A stretch of 43,569 nt of DNA, from contig JAVVEE010000011.1 of NCBI GenBank assembly GCA_032251315.1, forward strand, positions 1-43,569, read 5' to 3'. The notes under the pieces are model-generated. The model was not told where the DNA came from, made no database searches, and was given only the letters and a program-made list of their open reading frames with translations. Below, piece by piece: positions 17,798 through 25,963 of the stretch (position 1 is its first letter; the number at the start of each line of letters is the position of its first letter). The stretch is from LH-M37 sp032251315 (lineage in GTDB: Bacteria > Pseudomonadota > Gammaproteobacteria > SZUA-229). The position numbers were made by a program, and so were the translations under genes.

Positions 17798-20700
17798 CTA
17801 TTTTATTTCCAGAACATATCTTTCGAAATCATCACTGGCCAGCGGTCGACTGAAATAGTAGCCCTGAAAATGCTGACAACCCTTCTCTATAAGAAAAGCT
17901 AATTGCTCCTTAGTTTCAACTCCCTCCGCAATCACATCCAGGCCCATGTGCGAGGCCATGGAAATAATCGTTTCTACAATCTTTGCATCATTACTATCCT
18001 CGACAATATCACGCACAAACGACTGATCAATTTTAAGCTTGTCCAGAGGCAGCTGCTTCAAATAAGCCAGCGATGAATAGCCAGTACCAAAATCATCAAT
18101 CGAAACCCGAATGTCATTTGCACGCAGCAAATTTATTTTAGCAATCACATCATCGCGATTATGCATCAACAGGCTTTCGGTAATTTCCAGCTCGATACAG
18201 CCGGGCATCACTTCTTCCTGCTGAAGAATATCCAGCACATGCTCAACAAAGCTCTCCTGATAAAACTGCTGTGGGCTGACATTTATCGCCAGCCTCAGCA
18301 TTTCGTTTTCACACATATCTGATTTGTGCCAGACCCCTATCTGACGGGCTGCTTCGCGCAAAATCCAGTTGCCCACGTCTATAATCAAACCCGATTCTTC
18401 TGCCACGGAAATAAAGTACGCCGGTGAAATCATGCCCTGCACCGGATGATGCCAGCGCACTAATGCCTCGGCGCCCACCAGTTTGTTATTGAGATCCAAC
18501 TGGGGCTGATAATGCAGGATAAACTCATTATTCTTTAATGCCTCACGTAATCCTTCAGTAATGGATAAGCGCTGATCAACCTCAGCCTGCATACTCGGCT
18601 CATAAAAACTGACCCGATTACGCCCCCGCTCTTTAGCGCTGTATAGCGCGCTATCAGCATGTTTAAGCACATCATTAATGCCACCTGGCTGTTCAGGGTA
18701 CAAAGTGATACCGATGCTGGCACTGATGTAACAATTATTCCCCGAGAGGTCATAAGGTTCTGCCAGATTAGAAAGAATCTTTTCTGAAAGTTTCTGCATC
18801 TCGAATCCAACCAGTGATTCCTCCTCTCCCAGATCAGAAATGAGAACAACAAACTCGTCTCCCCCTAATCGTGCCACGGTATCTTCGATACGTACCATAT
18901 CAAGCAAACGCTGGGCGACCTGCCTCAACAACTCGTCACCCACGGGATGCCCTAAGGAATCATTGAGATCTTTGAAGCGATCAAGATCAAGCAGCAGCAG
19001 GGCACCCGTTCTGTTATGACGAAGACATGAAGCGATACTCTTCTGCAGCCGATCGAGCAACAAGCGTCGATTGGCCAATCCCGTCAAATCATCGTGATAA
19101 GCCAGGTACTCAACATGATCTTCTGCTTCCTTACGCTTGGTAATATCCTGCGAAGTGGCTACATAATGACTGACTTCGCCGCGCTCGTTTTTAATTGCGG
19201 TAATAGTCAGCCACTCGGCGTAATGCTCGCCGTCCTTACGCCGGTTCCAGAGCTCGCCCTGCCATATGCCGCTCGCCGAAATCGCCTTCCACATTTCTTT
19301 ATAAAACTGCTTATCCTGACGACCGGACTGAAATATACTGGGATTTTGCCCCACTAACTCATCGGCGCTATAACCGGTCATTTTTTCGATCGCCGGGTTT
19401 ACCCTTATGATGCAGCCCCGCTTATCCGTAATCAAAATTCCAGCATGAGTATTAAACGCTGTTTCCGCTAGACGCAGCTCATCCAGCATGGTCACGTGCT
19501 CGGTAATTTCCTGCACAACGCCTAAAGAATACAAGGGGGCGCCCTCGGCATCAAAGGTGGTCATACATAACTCATGCAAAACTTTATGGGCACCGTCTTT
19601 CATCTCTTTTCGATAGATAACATCGTATTGCTGCCTGCCCGTCACCGATCTGGCAAATGCGACCTTAACGCGCTCCCGATCTTCAGCATGAATTGTCTCC
19701 AGATACTGCTCATAATTCGGCTGTTGCTGTTCCGTTTCGAAGCCTAAAATTCTGCGTGCTTCTTCTGACCACTCAAAATTACGCGCGGTATGATCATATT
19801 CCCAGTAACCCAGTCTGGCGGCGTGCTGAGCGGCCTGCAACAGCGCCTCTTTCTTGAGGATCTCCCTGTTCTTCTTCGCTGCATTGCTCAGATCACGAAT
19901 ATAAGCGTAAAAAACCCAGCCGCTCTCTGTATACACTGACTTCATTGACATCTCTATCGGAAACTCATGCCCGTCCTTGTGCAACGCAATACTTTCAATA
20001 CGTTTTTTGTCTCTTAATGTCTCGCCTTCTGCAATCAGGCGCTGTATACCGTGAAGATGCATGTGACGAAACTGATAGGGAATAATGATGTCGTGCAAGG
20101 GACGATCAGCAATCTCGGCGTAGCTCCAGCCAAACATTGATTCCGCTGCCAGACTCCATTCCAGCGCATGCCCTGACTCATTCATGACCACCATGGCATC
20201 CATGGAGTTATCAATAATATCTCTCAGGCGCTGTGCCGACGACTCAATATCATGCTGCATTTTCAGGCTTTCTGTTATATCCCTGAAAACAAAAACCACA
20301 CCGATCATGGCGCCGGCTTCATCTTTCATTAAAGCATGTTTAGCGGTGATCTCGACACAGTTTCCCTCGCGCGATTGCAGAGAGAAGCGTAATGATACAG
20401 TGTCATTTTTCAGGCCCTGCTGCATCCAGCCTGAAAAATCGCTGACCTTATCACCCTGCGTATCGATCAGCTTTACGACATGTGACAGCGGCTGCCCTCT
20501 GGCCTCACTCAAACCCCAACCCGTCAGCCTTTCCGCCTCCGGATTCATCCTGAGTACTTCACTATTTTTATTCACCGCGATGACTGCATCCGCGATTGAT
20601 TCCAGTGTAACCGCGAGCCCGCTTTCTCTGGCGCGATGTTTAAGCTTTGTCCGGTACTGAAACAGCAGCAGAAACGCCAACAGATACGCAACAATGAGGT

Positions 20701-21244
20701 AACCGGCTAACTGTAATTTTTTGCCCGCAGAGTGGCCTTCTGCAACTGCATCATGAACACGATCCTCAACCTCAGCTAGTAACAGCAGCATTTTATAAAA
20801 CAGCTGATCGCTCTGTTCCCGCAAGTTCGATAAGGACTCAGCGTGTACCGACTGCCGGCTCACCTGCTGCACTAACTCAGCACGTTGGCGCTGCGTCGTA
20901 ACCCAGTCAGTATAAGCACGCTCTAATTCATCAAAATTATTAAGCAGTGATGCTTCATCATTAGCGATGGATTTAAGCTGCTGAATTTTCGACAAAACAG
21001 CCTGGTTAGCCGTATCGGCCAATTCACTGATTCTGTTTTTTTGAGGGTGCTGCGGCGGCTGTACTGAATCGGCCATAAGTTCAATGAGGACATGGCGAAT
21101 GCCGGCCAGCGACTGATCAATTACCTGCGCACGCTCTCCTTTTGCATTACGTTGTGGCAACTCGAGGATATAAAGCATTGAGACTATAAAAACGGGCAGC
21201 GATAACATCGCCATTAGAGAATTCATTTTCAATTTATTTTGCAT
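17798..21244 (-). CDS. Membrane sensor with PAS domains, GGDEF and EAL (c-di-GMP turnover)
   Basis: An 1148-residue inner-membrane signalling protein. A membrane helix (8-28), a helical periplasmic region (about 30-175) and a second helix (178-197) are followed by four PAS-type modules (about 205-325, 335-455, 465-585 and 590-705). The cyclase domain has an intact GGDEF (794-798) and, five residues before it, RIED (785-788), which fits the inhibitory RxxD I-site. The phosphodiesterase domain keeps EAL (926-928), the ELEITES glutamate, DDFGTGYSSL (1050-1059) and EGVET. Both activities could therefore be present; which dominates is unknown. Only weak GAG lies before the ATG, and a palindromic repeat begins 18 bp upstream. 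Confidence 0.92.
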   Translation of the reverse strand: MQNKLKMNSLMAMLSLPVFIVSMLYILELPQRNAKGERAQVIDQSLAGIRHVLIELMADSVQPPQHPQKNRISELADTANQAVLSKIQQLKSIANDEASLLNNFDELERAYTDWVTTQRQRAELVQQVSRQSVHAESLSNLREQSDQLFYKMLLLLAEVEDRVHDAVAEGHSAGKKLQLAGYLIVAYLLAFLLLFQYRTKLKHRARESGLAVTLESIADAVIAVNKNSEVLRMNPEAERLTGWGLSEARGQPLSHVVKLIDTQGDKVSDFSGWMQQGLKNDTVSLRFSLQSREGNCVEITAKHALMKDEAGAMIGVVFVFRDITESLKMQHDIESSAQRLRDIIDNSMDAMVVMNESGHALEWSLAAESMFGWSYAEIADRPLHDIIIPYQFRHMHLHGIQRLIAEGETLRDKKRIESIALHKDGHEFPIEMSMKSVYTESGWVFYAYIRDLSNAAKKNREILKKEALLQAAQHAARLGYWEYDHTARNFEWSEEARRILGFETEQQQPNYEQYLETIHAEDRERVKVAFARSVTGRQQYDVIYRKEMKDGAHKVLHELCMTTFDAEGAPLYSLGVVQEITEHVTMLDELRLAETAFNTHAGILITDKRGCIIRVNPAIEKMTGYSADELVGQNPSIFQSGRQDKQFYKEMWKAISASGIWQGELWNRRKDGEHYAEWLTITAIKNERGEVSHYVATSQDITKRKEAEDHVEYLAYHDDLTGLANRRLLLDRLQKSIASCLRHNRTGALLLLDLDRFKDLNDSLGHPVGDELLRQVAQRLLDMVRIEDTVARLGGDEFVVLISDLGEEESLVGFEMQKLSEKILSNLAEPYDLSGNNCYISASIGITLYPEQPGGINDVLKHADSALYSAKERGRNRVSFYEPSMQAEVDQRLSITEGLREALKNNEFILHYQPQLDLNNKLVGAEALVRWHHPVQGMISPAYFISVAEESGLIIDVGNWILREAARQIGVWHKSDMCENEMLRLAINVSPQQFYQESFVEHVLDILQQEEVMPGCIELEITESLLMHNRDDVIAKINLLRANDIRVSIDDFGTGYSSLAYLKQLPLDKLKIDQSFVRDIVEDSNDAKIVETIISMASHMGLDVIAEGVETKEQLAFLIEKGCQHFQGYYFSRPLASDDFERYVLEIK

Positions 21245-21587
21245 CTCAATTAATTACCACACATACTATTGAGTTACATGGAAAGGATACCCTTCAATCA
21301 AGACGCGCTGAGAATACATCCGTGTACGCTCGGCAGCAGCATCCCTGCTGCTGACAGTCTTGATTGAAGGGTATCCTTTCCATGTGTTTTGTTAGTAAAT
21401 ATAGTGTCAAAAATGCTCCTTTGAAACCTGAATCACAATAATTTCATGTATTCCCATAGTTAGTATAGTGGCATTAAATACAGTGTCTAGCAACTTAAAT
21501 CATATTGTGTCTAAAACCGGATCCAGGTTTTGGAAGTACACATTTATGAGGACGGCTGGCACCCGGTGCAGGCATCGCCCGGATTAG
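21245..21587. other. 343-bp intergenic region between the GGDEF-EAL gene and ygfX
   Basis: No gene is seen here. It holds the palindromic repeat (21263-21385) and then about 200 bp of A+T-rich sequence. On the minus strand a perfect TTGACA (21410-21405) lies 19 bp outside the right arm, but the -10 position at 17-bp spacing falls on the arm boundary and reads ACACAT. An alternative TATATT with TTTCAA 17 bp upstream is possible. A weak 6-bp stem (AAAACC 21513-21518 with GGTTTT 21526-21531) could help end the sdh transcript. Confidence 0.5.
21263..21385. repeat. Palindromic dispersed repeat, copy 1 (complete)
   Basis: Perfect 29-bp inverted arms lie at 21276-21304 and 21357-21385 (outer ends ACATGG...CCATGT). 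They enclose a 52-bp core that contains a second perfect hairpin, CAGCAGCA (21334-21341), TCCC, TGCTGCTG (21346-21353). The 13 bp left of the arm (ATACTATTGAGTT) also belong to the repeat, because bases 21263-21338 recur identically at 43494-43569. It encodes no protein. The structure fits a small non-autonomous element or a REP-like repeat. No target duplication is evident. Confidence 0.85.
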
Positions 21588-22037
21588 TTATGCGGGAGTG
21601 CCGTGACCTTGATTTGACGCCAGCTTGAATCTGGCCCTGAGCTGACTGTGCGTGGCGGTATCAATAGCGTCGGGGAAGAGTGTGATGGGATGGCGTTGGC
21701 CGGAGAGGGTGTCCATTAAAACCAGCTGCACCAGCATATCGGAGGCATAACTTTGATGGCAGAGCTGGAGGTCGTGATAATCACGATCGCCTATGGTTAA
21801 ATCCGTCAGGTTGTCGGCTTTTAAACTCAGGGTTATCTTTTGCTTATGACGAGACAGGTGTCGCTTGAAACTCAGCGCAACCAATAAGACAAGAAACATT
21901 TTCAGCCCGACACCCGTCAGACCAAAATCACTAATCAGTAGAATCGCGACTGCCGCCAGACTGTGCACGGTGATCAGAAAATACAGCTTCAACGCGGATG
22001 ACTGAACCTCAATAAATAAAGACGATGAATCCGACAT
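21588..22037 (-). CDS. ygfX: YgfX-like membrane protein
   Basis: A 149-residue protein with two adjacent hydrophobic segments near residues 17-35 and 40-57, followed by a soluble domain (KITLSLKADNLTDLTIGDRDYHDLQL). This topology and its place downstream of sdhE match YgfX (also called CptA), an inner-membrane partner of SdhE that has been described as a toxin affecting FtsZ and MreB. The toxin claim is disputed and is not tested here. Sequence identity to E. coli YgfX looks low, so the call leans on topology and context. The nearest ribosome site (GGAGG) is 16 bases from the ATG, unusually far. Confidence 0.65.
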   Translation of the reverse strand: MSDSSSLFIEVQSSALKLYFLITVHSLAAVAILLISDFGLTGVGLKMFLVLLVALSFKRHLSRHKQKITLSLKADNLTDLTIGDRDYHDLQLCHQSYASDMLVQLVLMDTLSGQRHPITLFPDAIDTATHSQLRARFKLASNQGHGTPA

Positions 22038-22057
22038 CGGAGCCTGTGACCAGCCTC

Positions 22058-22258
22058 CTATTTTTTAACGCCGTAAGATTCCATATGATTTAGATGACGA
22101 ATATAGCCAACTAAATCACCTTCAGCTTCAGACCGGCTATCAAACGGCCCCCTTTCTTCGCCCTCACGAGTCGTATAAAACCACTGACCGTTCATCTGCA
22201 CAAAGCGGTCCATCTGAAAAAAAGTTTTAGGGGCTTCTCCATCTGATTTTCTAGTCAA
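22058..22258 (-). CDS. Small GPF-motif protein, DUF6316-like, unknown function
   Basis: A 66-residue soluble protein. Its core, MNGQWFYTTREGEERGPFDS followed by an acidic helix (EAEGDLVGYIRHL), resembles small proteins I recall as DUF6316; the W-(F/Y)-Y...G-P-F pattern also resembles GYF-type peptide-binding modules. Function is unknown. The start is TTG at 22258, supported by AAGGAG eight bases upstream. It lies between sdhE and ygfX in the same direction, so it is probably co-expressed with succinate dehydrogenase. The family name is from memory. Confidence 0.65.
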   Translation of the reverse strand: MTRKSDGEAPKTFFQMDRFVQMNGQWFYTTREGEERGPFDSRSEAEGDLVGYIRHLNHMESYGVKK

Positions 22259-22276
22259 CTTAGTCTCTCCTTGCCA

Positions 22277-22558
22277 TTATGCCGTTTTTGCACAATTAAA
22301 TTTATCGAACCAGGTACGCCTAATTCTAGCAGCTAAATCAGAAACCATTACATCTGAGGATTCCATTTTCCCCAGCAGCAAATCCAGCAACACCTGATCG
22401 GGATACTCCAGCAGCGATAAGAACAGCGTGGTGTCTTCCCGGCTCAGATGACTGTATTGTATTTCTACAAAGGTATTCAGCAGGAGGTCCAGTTCCAGCA
22501 TGCCACGACGACAACGCCAGTGCAGCTGGGAGGCACTGACTGGCTTTGACTCGCTCAT
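22277..22558 (-). CDS. sdhE: SdhE, succinate dehydrogenase flavinylation factor
   Basis: A 93-residue protein of the SdhE/YgfY (DUF339) family. It holds the conserved RGMLELD (RGxxE motif) and the helical DTTLFLSLLEYPDQVLLDLL. SdhE binds SdhA and promotes covalent attachment of FAD. The ATG at 22558 overlaps the sdhB stop as ATGA. An upstream frame exists within sdhB, but its sequence does not resemble the family. Placement directly behind sdhB fits its role. Confidence 0.9.
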   Translation of the reverse strand: MSESKPVSASQLHWRCRRGMLELDLLLNTFVEIQYSHLSREDTTLFLSLLEYPDQVLLDLLLGKMESSDVMVSDLAARIRRTWFDKFNCAKTA

Positions 22559-23256
22559 AAGGACTTCTTCACCATCTTTTTCTTGATATTGCCGATGGCT
22601 CTGGTGGGGTTCAGGCCTTTGGGGCAAACTTGAACGCAGTTCATGATGGTGTGGCACCGGAACAGCTTGAATGGCCCTTCCAGATTTTCCAGCCGCTCAT
22701 CAAGCGCCTGATCCCGACTGTCTTCGATGAAACGCGAAGCCTGCAAGAGCGCGGCGGGACCCAGAAACTTTTCAGGGTTCCACCAGAATGATGGACAGGC
22801 AGTCGTGCAACAGCCACAGAGAATACACTCGTACAGGCCATCCAGTTTTTTGCGTTGCTCCGGCGTTTGCCGCAACTCGACCTCGGGCATGGGGTCGTTC
22901 ACAATCAGGTACGGCTTAACGGCCCGATACTGCTGATAGAACGGTTCCATGTCGACGATTAGATCTCGGATCACCGGCTGCCCGGGCAGCGGCCGGATTT
23001 CAATCGGCTGCTTCAATTCGGACAGTGGCGTGATGCAGGCGAGGCCGTTGACGCCATTAATATTCATGCTGTCCGAACCACACACCCCCTCACCACAGGA
23101 TCGCCGGAAACTGAGTGAGGCGTCCTGCTCCTTTAATTTAAGCAGCGCCGCCAGCAGCATCATTCCCGGTTCGATTTCCTCAAGCTCGTAATCCTGCATG
23201 TACGGCTTGTTATCAACCTCAGGGTTATAGCGATAAATATTAAAACGCACGGTCAT
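22555..23256 (-). CDS. sdhB: Succinate dehydrogenase iron-sulfur subunit
   Basis: A 233-residue subunit that carries electrons from the flavin to the quinone site. It has the [2Fe-2S] motif (SCGEGVCGSDSMNINGVNGL then C), the [4Fe-4S] motif (CILCGCCTTACPSFWW) and the [3Fe-4S] motif (CHTIMNCVQVCPKGLNP). The PSFWW stretch holds the tryptophan that lines the quinone pocket. Length is normal. It starts 6 bp after sdhA and overlaps sdhE by 4 bp. Confidence 0.97.
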   Translation of the reverse strand: MTVRFNIYRYNPEVDNKPYMQDYELEEIEPGMMLLAALLKLKEQDASLSFRRSCGEGVCGSDSMNINGVNGLACITPLSELKQPIEIRPLPGQPVIRDLIVDMEPFYQQYRAVKPYLIVNDPMPEVELRQTPEQRKKLDGLYECILCGCCTTACPSFWWNPEKFLGPAALLQASRFIEDSRDQALDERLENLEGPFKLFRCHTIMNCVQVCPKGLNPTRAIGNIKKKMVKKSL

Positions 23257-23262
23257 CCCCTT

Positions 23263-25032
23263 TTAGTAGATTCTGGGCCTGGGTGGAAAGCTAGCCACGC
23301 TCACCGGTTTGGTTCGAACCGGCTTGTAATCGAGACCGGTGTCGAGTGAATACAGACTATGGCGCATCCAGTTTTTGTCGTCACGTTCAGGATAATCCAT
23401 ACGCGAATGCGCGCCGCGACTTTCGGTACGGGCAAAGGCCGAATGCATGGTGGCCAGCCCGCAGGCGATGAGATTTTCAAGCTCCAGAGCCTCGACTCTG
23501 GCGGTATTAAAGGTGTCGCTGTGATCGTCGATCTTCGCATCCTTAAAACGTTCGGCAATTTGCTCGACCTGCGCCACGCCCTCGCGCAGCACGGCTTCAT
23601 TTCGGAACACACCACAGTGTTTTTCCATGACCGTTTTCAGCTCGTGGCGCAGAACATCCACCGACTCACCCTCCTGACCGGGGTTTTTATTCCAGCGCTG
23701 GAAACGCTCCATGGCCTTGTCGACGCTGCTTTCATCCATGGGGCGATGATAGCGGTTCTCCGCCAGATGGCCGATGATATGGTTGGCGGCGGCGCGCCCG
23801 AACACCAGAATATCCAGCAACGAATTGCCGCCCAGACGGTTGGCGCCGTGCACCGAAACGCAGGCGCATTCGCCGGCTGCATACAGGCCATACACCGCCT
23901 CTTCGGGGGTATCTTTCACCGGCACCACTACCTGGGCATGGCGATTGGTGGGAATGCCGCCCATGGTGTAATGTGCGGTCGGCGACACTGGTATGGCCGC
24001 TTCAGCCGGATCGATGCCCAGAAAGGTCATGCAGGTCTGGCGAATGCCGGGCAGACGCTCCTGAATGACCGCCTCACCCAAATGATCCAGCTTCAACAGC
24101 ACATGATCCTTGTTGACGCCGCAACCGCGGCCTTCGCGAATCTCGGTGGCAATGGCACGGCTGACCACATCACGACTGGCGAGATCCTTGGCCTTGGGCG
24201 CATAACGCTCCATCAGGCGCTCGCCCTCGCCATTGACCAGATAACCGCCCTCGCCGCGGGCGCCTTCGGTAATCAACATACCCCGGCCAGCAATGCCGGT
24301 GGGATGAAACTGAAAGAACTCCATGTCCTGCAACGGCACGCCGGCGCGCAACGCCATGCCCAGACCGTCGCCGGTATTGATCATGGCGTTGGTGGTATTG
24401 CGATAAATCTGCCCGGCACCGCCGGTTGCCAGCAGGGTGGTTTTGGCTTCGATAATTAACGGCTGTCCGTCCATAATATTAAACACCAGCGCGCCTAAGA
24501 CGTGACCTTCTTCATCCTTGAGCAGGTCAACGGAAAAATATTCATCGAAAAAGTGTGTTTTGGCGCGGATGTTCTGCTGATACAGACTGTGCAAAATGGC
24601 ATGGCCGGTGCGATCGGCGGCGGCGCAGGTGCGCGCGGCCTGATCACCGCCGAAATTCTGACTCTGCCCGCCAAAGGCGCGTTGATAAATACTGCCATTA
24701 TCCAGCCGCGAAAACGGCACGCCGAAATGCTCCAGCTCGTAAACGGCTTTGGGTGCCGCCCGGCACATATATTCGATGGCATCCTGATCACCCAGATAAT
24801 CGCTGCCTTTGATGGTGTCGAACATGTGCCAGTGCCAGTTATCCGGCGAGACATTGGCCAGCGCGGCATTCATCCCGCCTTGCGCGGCGACGGTATGTGA
24901 ACGTGTGGGGAAAACCTTGGAGACCACCGCCACACTGGCCTCGGCCTCGGACAGGCGCAAAGCCGCGCGTAAGCCGCCGCCACCTGCACCAATAATCAGG
25001 GTATCAAACTGTCGCCGTTGAATTGCTGCCAT
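23263..25032 (-). CDS. sdhA: Succinate dehydrogenase flavoprotein subunit
   Basis: A 589-residue flavoprotein that oxidises succinate to fumarate. The FAD-binding GAGGGGLRAALRLSEA opens the protein. The histidine that carries FAD is in RSHTVAAQGG. The substrate and catalytic regions include HPTGIAGRGMLITEGARGEGG, SHGANRLGGN-like VHGANRLGGNSLLD and the late RTESRGAHSRMDYPERDD. The start is ATG at 25032, 2 bp after sdhD. An in-frame opening at 25074 lies inside sdhD and is not favoured. Confidence 0.97.
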   Translation of the reverse strand: MAAIQRRQFDTLIIGAGGGGLRAALRLSEAEASVAVVSKVFPTRSHTVAAQGGMNAALANVSPDNWHWHMFDTIKGSDYLGDQDAIEYMCRAAPKAVYELEHFGVPFSRLDNGSIYQRAFGGQSQNFGGDQAARTCAAADRTGHAILHSLYQQNIRAKTHFFDEYFSVDLLKDEEGHVLGALVFNIMDGQPLIIEAKTTLLATGGAGQIYRNTTNAMINTGDGLGMALRAGVPLQDMEFFQFHPTGIAGRGMLITEGARGEGGYLVNGEGERLMERYAPKAKDLASRDVVSRAIATEIREGRGCGVNKDHVLLKLDHLGEAVIQERLPGIRQTCMTFLGIDPAEAAIPVSPTAHYTMGGIPTNRHAQVVVPVKDTPEEAVYGLYAAGECACVSVHGANRLGGNSLLDILVFGRAAANHIIGHLAENRYHRPMDESSVDKAMERFQRWNKNPGQEGESVDVLRHELKTVMEKHCGVFRNEAVLREGVAQVEQIAERFKDAKIDDHSDTFNTARVEALELENLIACGLATMHSAFARTESRGAHSRMDYPERDDKNWMRHSLYSLDTGLDYKPVRTKPVSVASFPPRPRIY

Positions 25033-25034
25033 AT

Positions 25035-25379
25035 TTACTCGACCATCGAAAATAATAAAATACGAATCACCCACAGGCCGCTGCCCACCAGCACGCCCAT
25101 CACCAGCGCCAGGAAAAACAGCCGCAACATAATGTCATGTACATAATCCAGAATTACATCACGCATACCAATCCAGGCATGAAACAGAACCGCCACCACA
25201 AAAATACCGAAGGCAATGGAGTTAAACGGATGAAACAGCCAGCCCCGCCAATGTGTATAGCTGACGATCTCAACATTCATGCCGCAATAGAGTGAATAAA
25301 ATAAAAACAATGCGATATAAACCGCACTGACGCGCTGAATCACCCAGGGCTTTAAACCCTCAAGAATATAAAGACTCAT
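25035..25379 (-). CDS. sdhD: Succinate dehydrogenase membrane anchor subunit D
   Basis: A 114-residue membrane subunit with three helices (about residues 16-34, 50-70 and 85-110). It includes HAWIGMRDVILDYVHD, whose His binds heme b and whose Asp-Tyr pair contacts ubiquinone in the E. coli enzyme. With SdhC it anchors the complex and forms the quinone site. The start overlaps the sdhC stop by 4 bp. Confidence 0.93.
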   Translation of the reverse strand: MSLYILEGLKPWVIQRVSAVYIALFLFYSLYCGMNVEIVSYTHWRGWLFHPFNSIAFGIFVVAVLFHAWIGMRDVILDYVHDIMLRLFFLALVMGVLVGSGLWVIRILLFSMVE

Positions 25380-25768
25380 AACAACAGCCCCAGAGAGACG
25401 ATCACCGTCGTCAACACCGACAGTGCGATCACCAGCCAGGCCGAATAATTTGCCGCCTGCCTGTCAACACCGAGGTCGGCGTCAATCAGTAAAAATCGGA
25501 TGCCTGAGAACAGGTGATGCGCCAGCGCCCAGACCAGCAATATTTGCACTGCCAGCAGCAAAGGGTGCTGTAGCAGCGTCATAGCCTGTTCAAAACCCGC
25601 ACTGGACTGCACGGATAGATCCAGCAGATAAACAATAAAGGGCATCGCCAGAAACATTAATATGCCGGAGAGACGATGAGCCAGCGACACCACGGCCGCT
25701 ACCGGCAGGCGAATCTTAAAAAGATTTAGATAAACCGGACGTTTATCTTTAAACGCGCTCCCTCCCAT
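25376..25768 (-). CDS. sdhC: Succinate dehydrogenase cytochrome b556 subunit C
   Basis: A membrane subunit of about 130 residues with three helices. SLAHRLSGILMFLAMP contains the Ser and Arg of the quinone site, and HHLFSGIRFLLID contains the heme histidine. Three starts are possible: GTG 25777, ATG 25774 and ATG 25768. GAGG (25780-25777) is eight bases from 25768 but only two from 25774, so 25768 is chosen. It is the first gene of the sdhCDAB-sdhE operon and is preceded by a promoter overlapped by palindromes. Confidence 0.92.
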   Translation of the reverse strand: MGGSAFKDKRPVYLNLFKIRLPVAAVVSLAHRLSGILMFLAMPFIVYLLDLSVQSSAGFEQAMTLLQHPLLLAVQILLVWALAHHLFSGIRFLLIDADLGVDRQAANYSAWLVIALSVLTTVIVSLGLLL

Positions 25769-25809
25769 GCTCATCACCTCATAAAAATGTTTTTATAATA
25801 ATGAAGAGT

Positions 25810-25852
25810 ATCATAAATCAGTCGCTTACTGATTCACAACAGATCTGTGAAT
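25810..25852 (-). promoter_or_regulatory. Predicted sdhC promoter with two overlapping palindromes
   Basis: On the minus strand TTGTGA (25839-25834) and TATGAT (25815-25810) are 18 bp apart, a reasonable sigma-70 promoter about 30-40 bp before sdhC. The spacer is filled by a perfect palindrome AATCAGT-CGCTT-ACTGATT (25816-25834). A second, ATTCACA-N7-TGTGAAT (25832-25852), covers the -35 box. These look like operators; the regulator is unknown. Confidence 0.5.
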
Positions 25853-25963
25853 TGTGTCAACGTCATCGTATACCCTTATAAACTGCATTATGATTCAGCC
25901 TCTATTTTGTCTAAACTAACCTGCATCACAAACCAGCCTTCGCTGAACAATGAGATTGTACTA

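Noticed and set aside
23359..24459. 366-residue plus-strand open frame
   Set aside because: It lies antisense to sdhA, whose motifs are complete. The frame has no recognisable domain and is a by-product of sdhA codon use.
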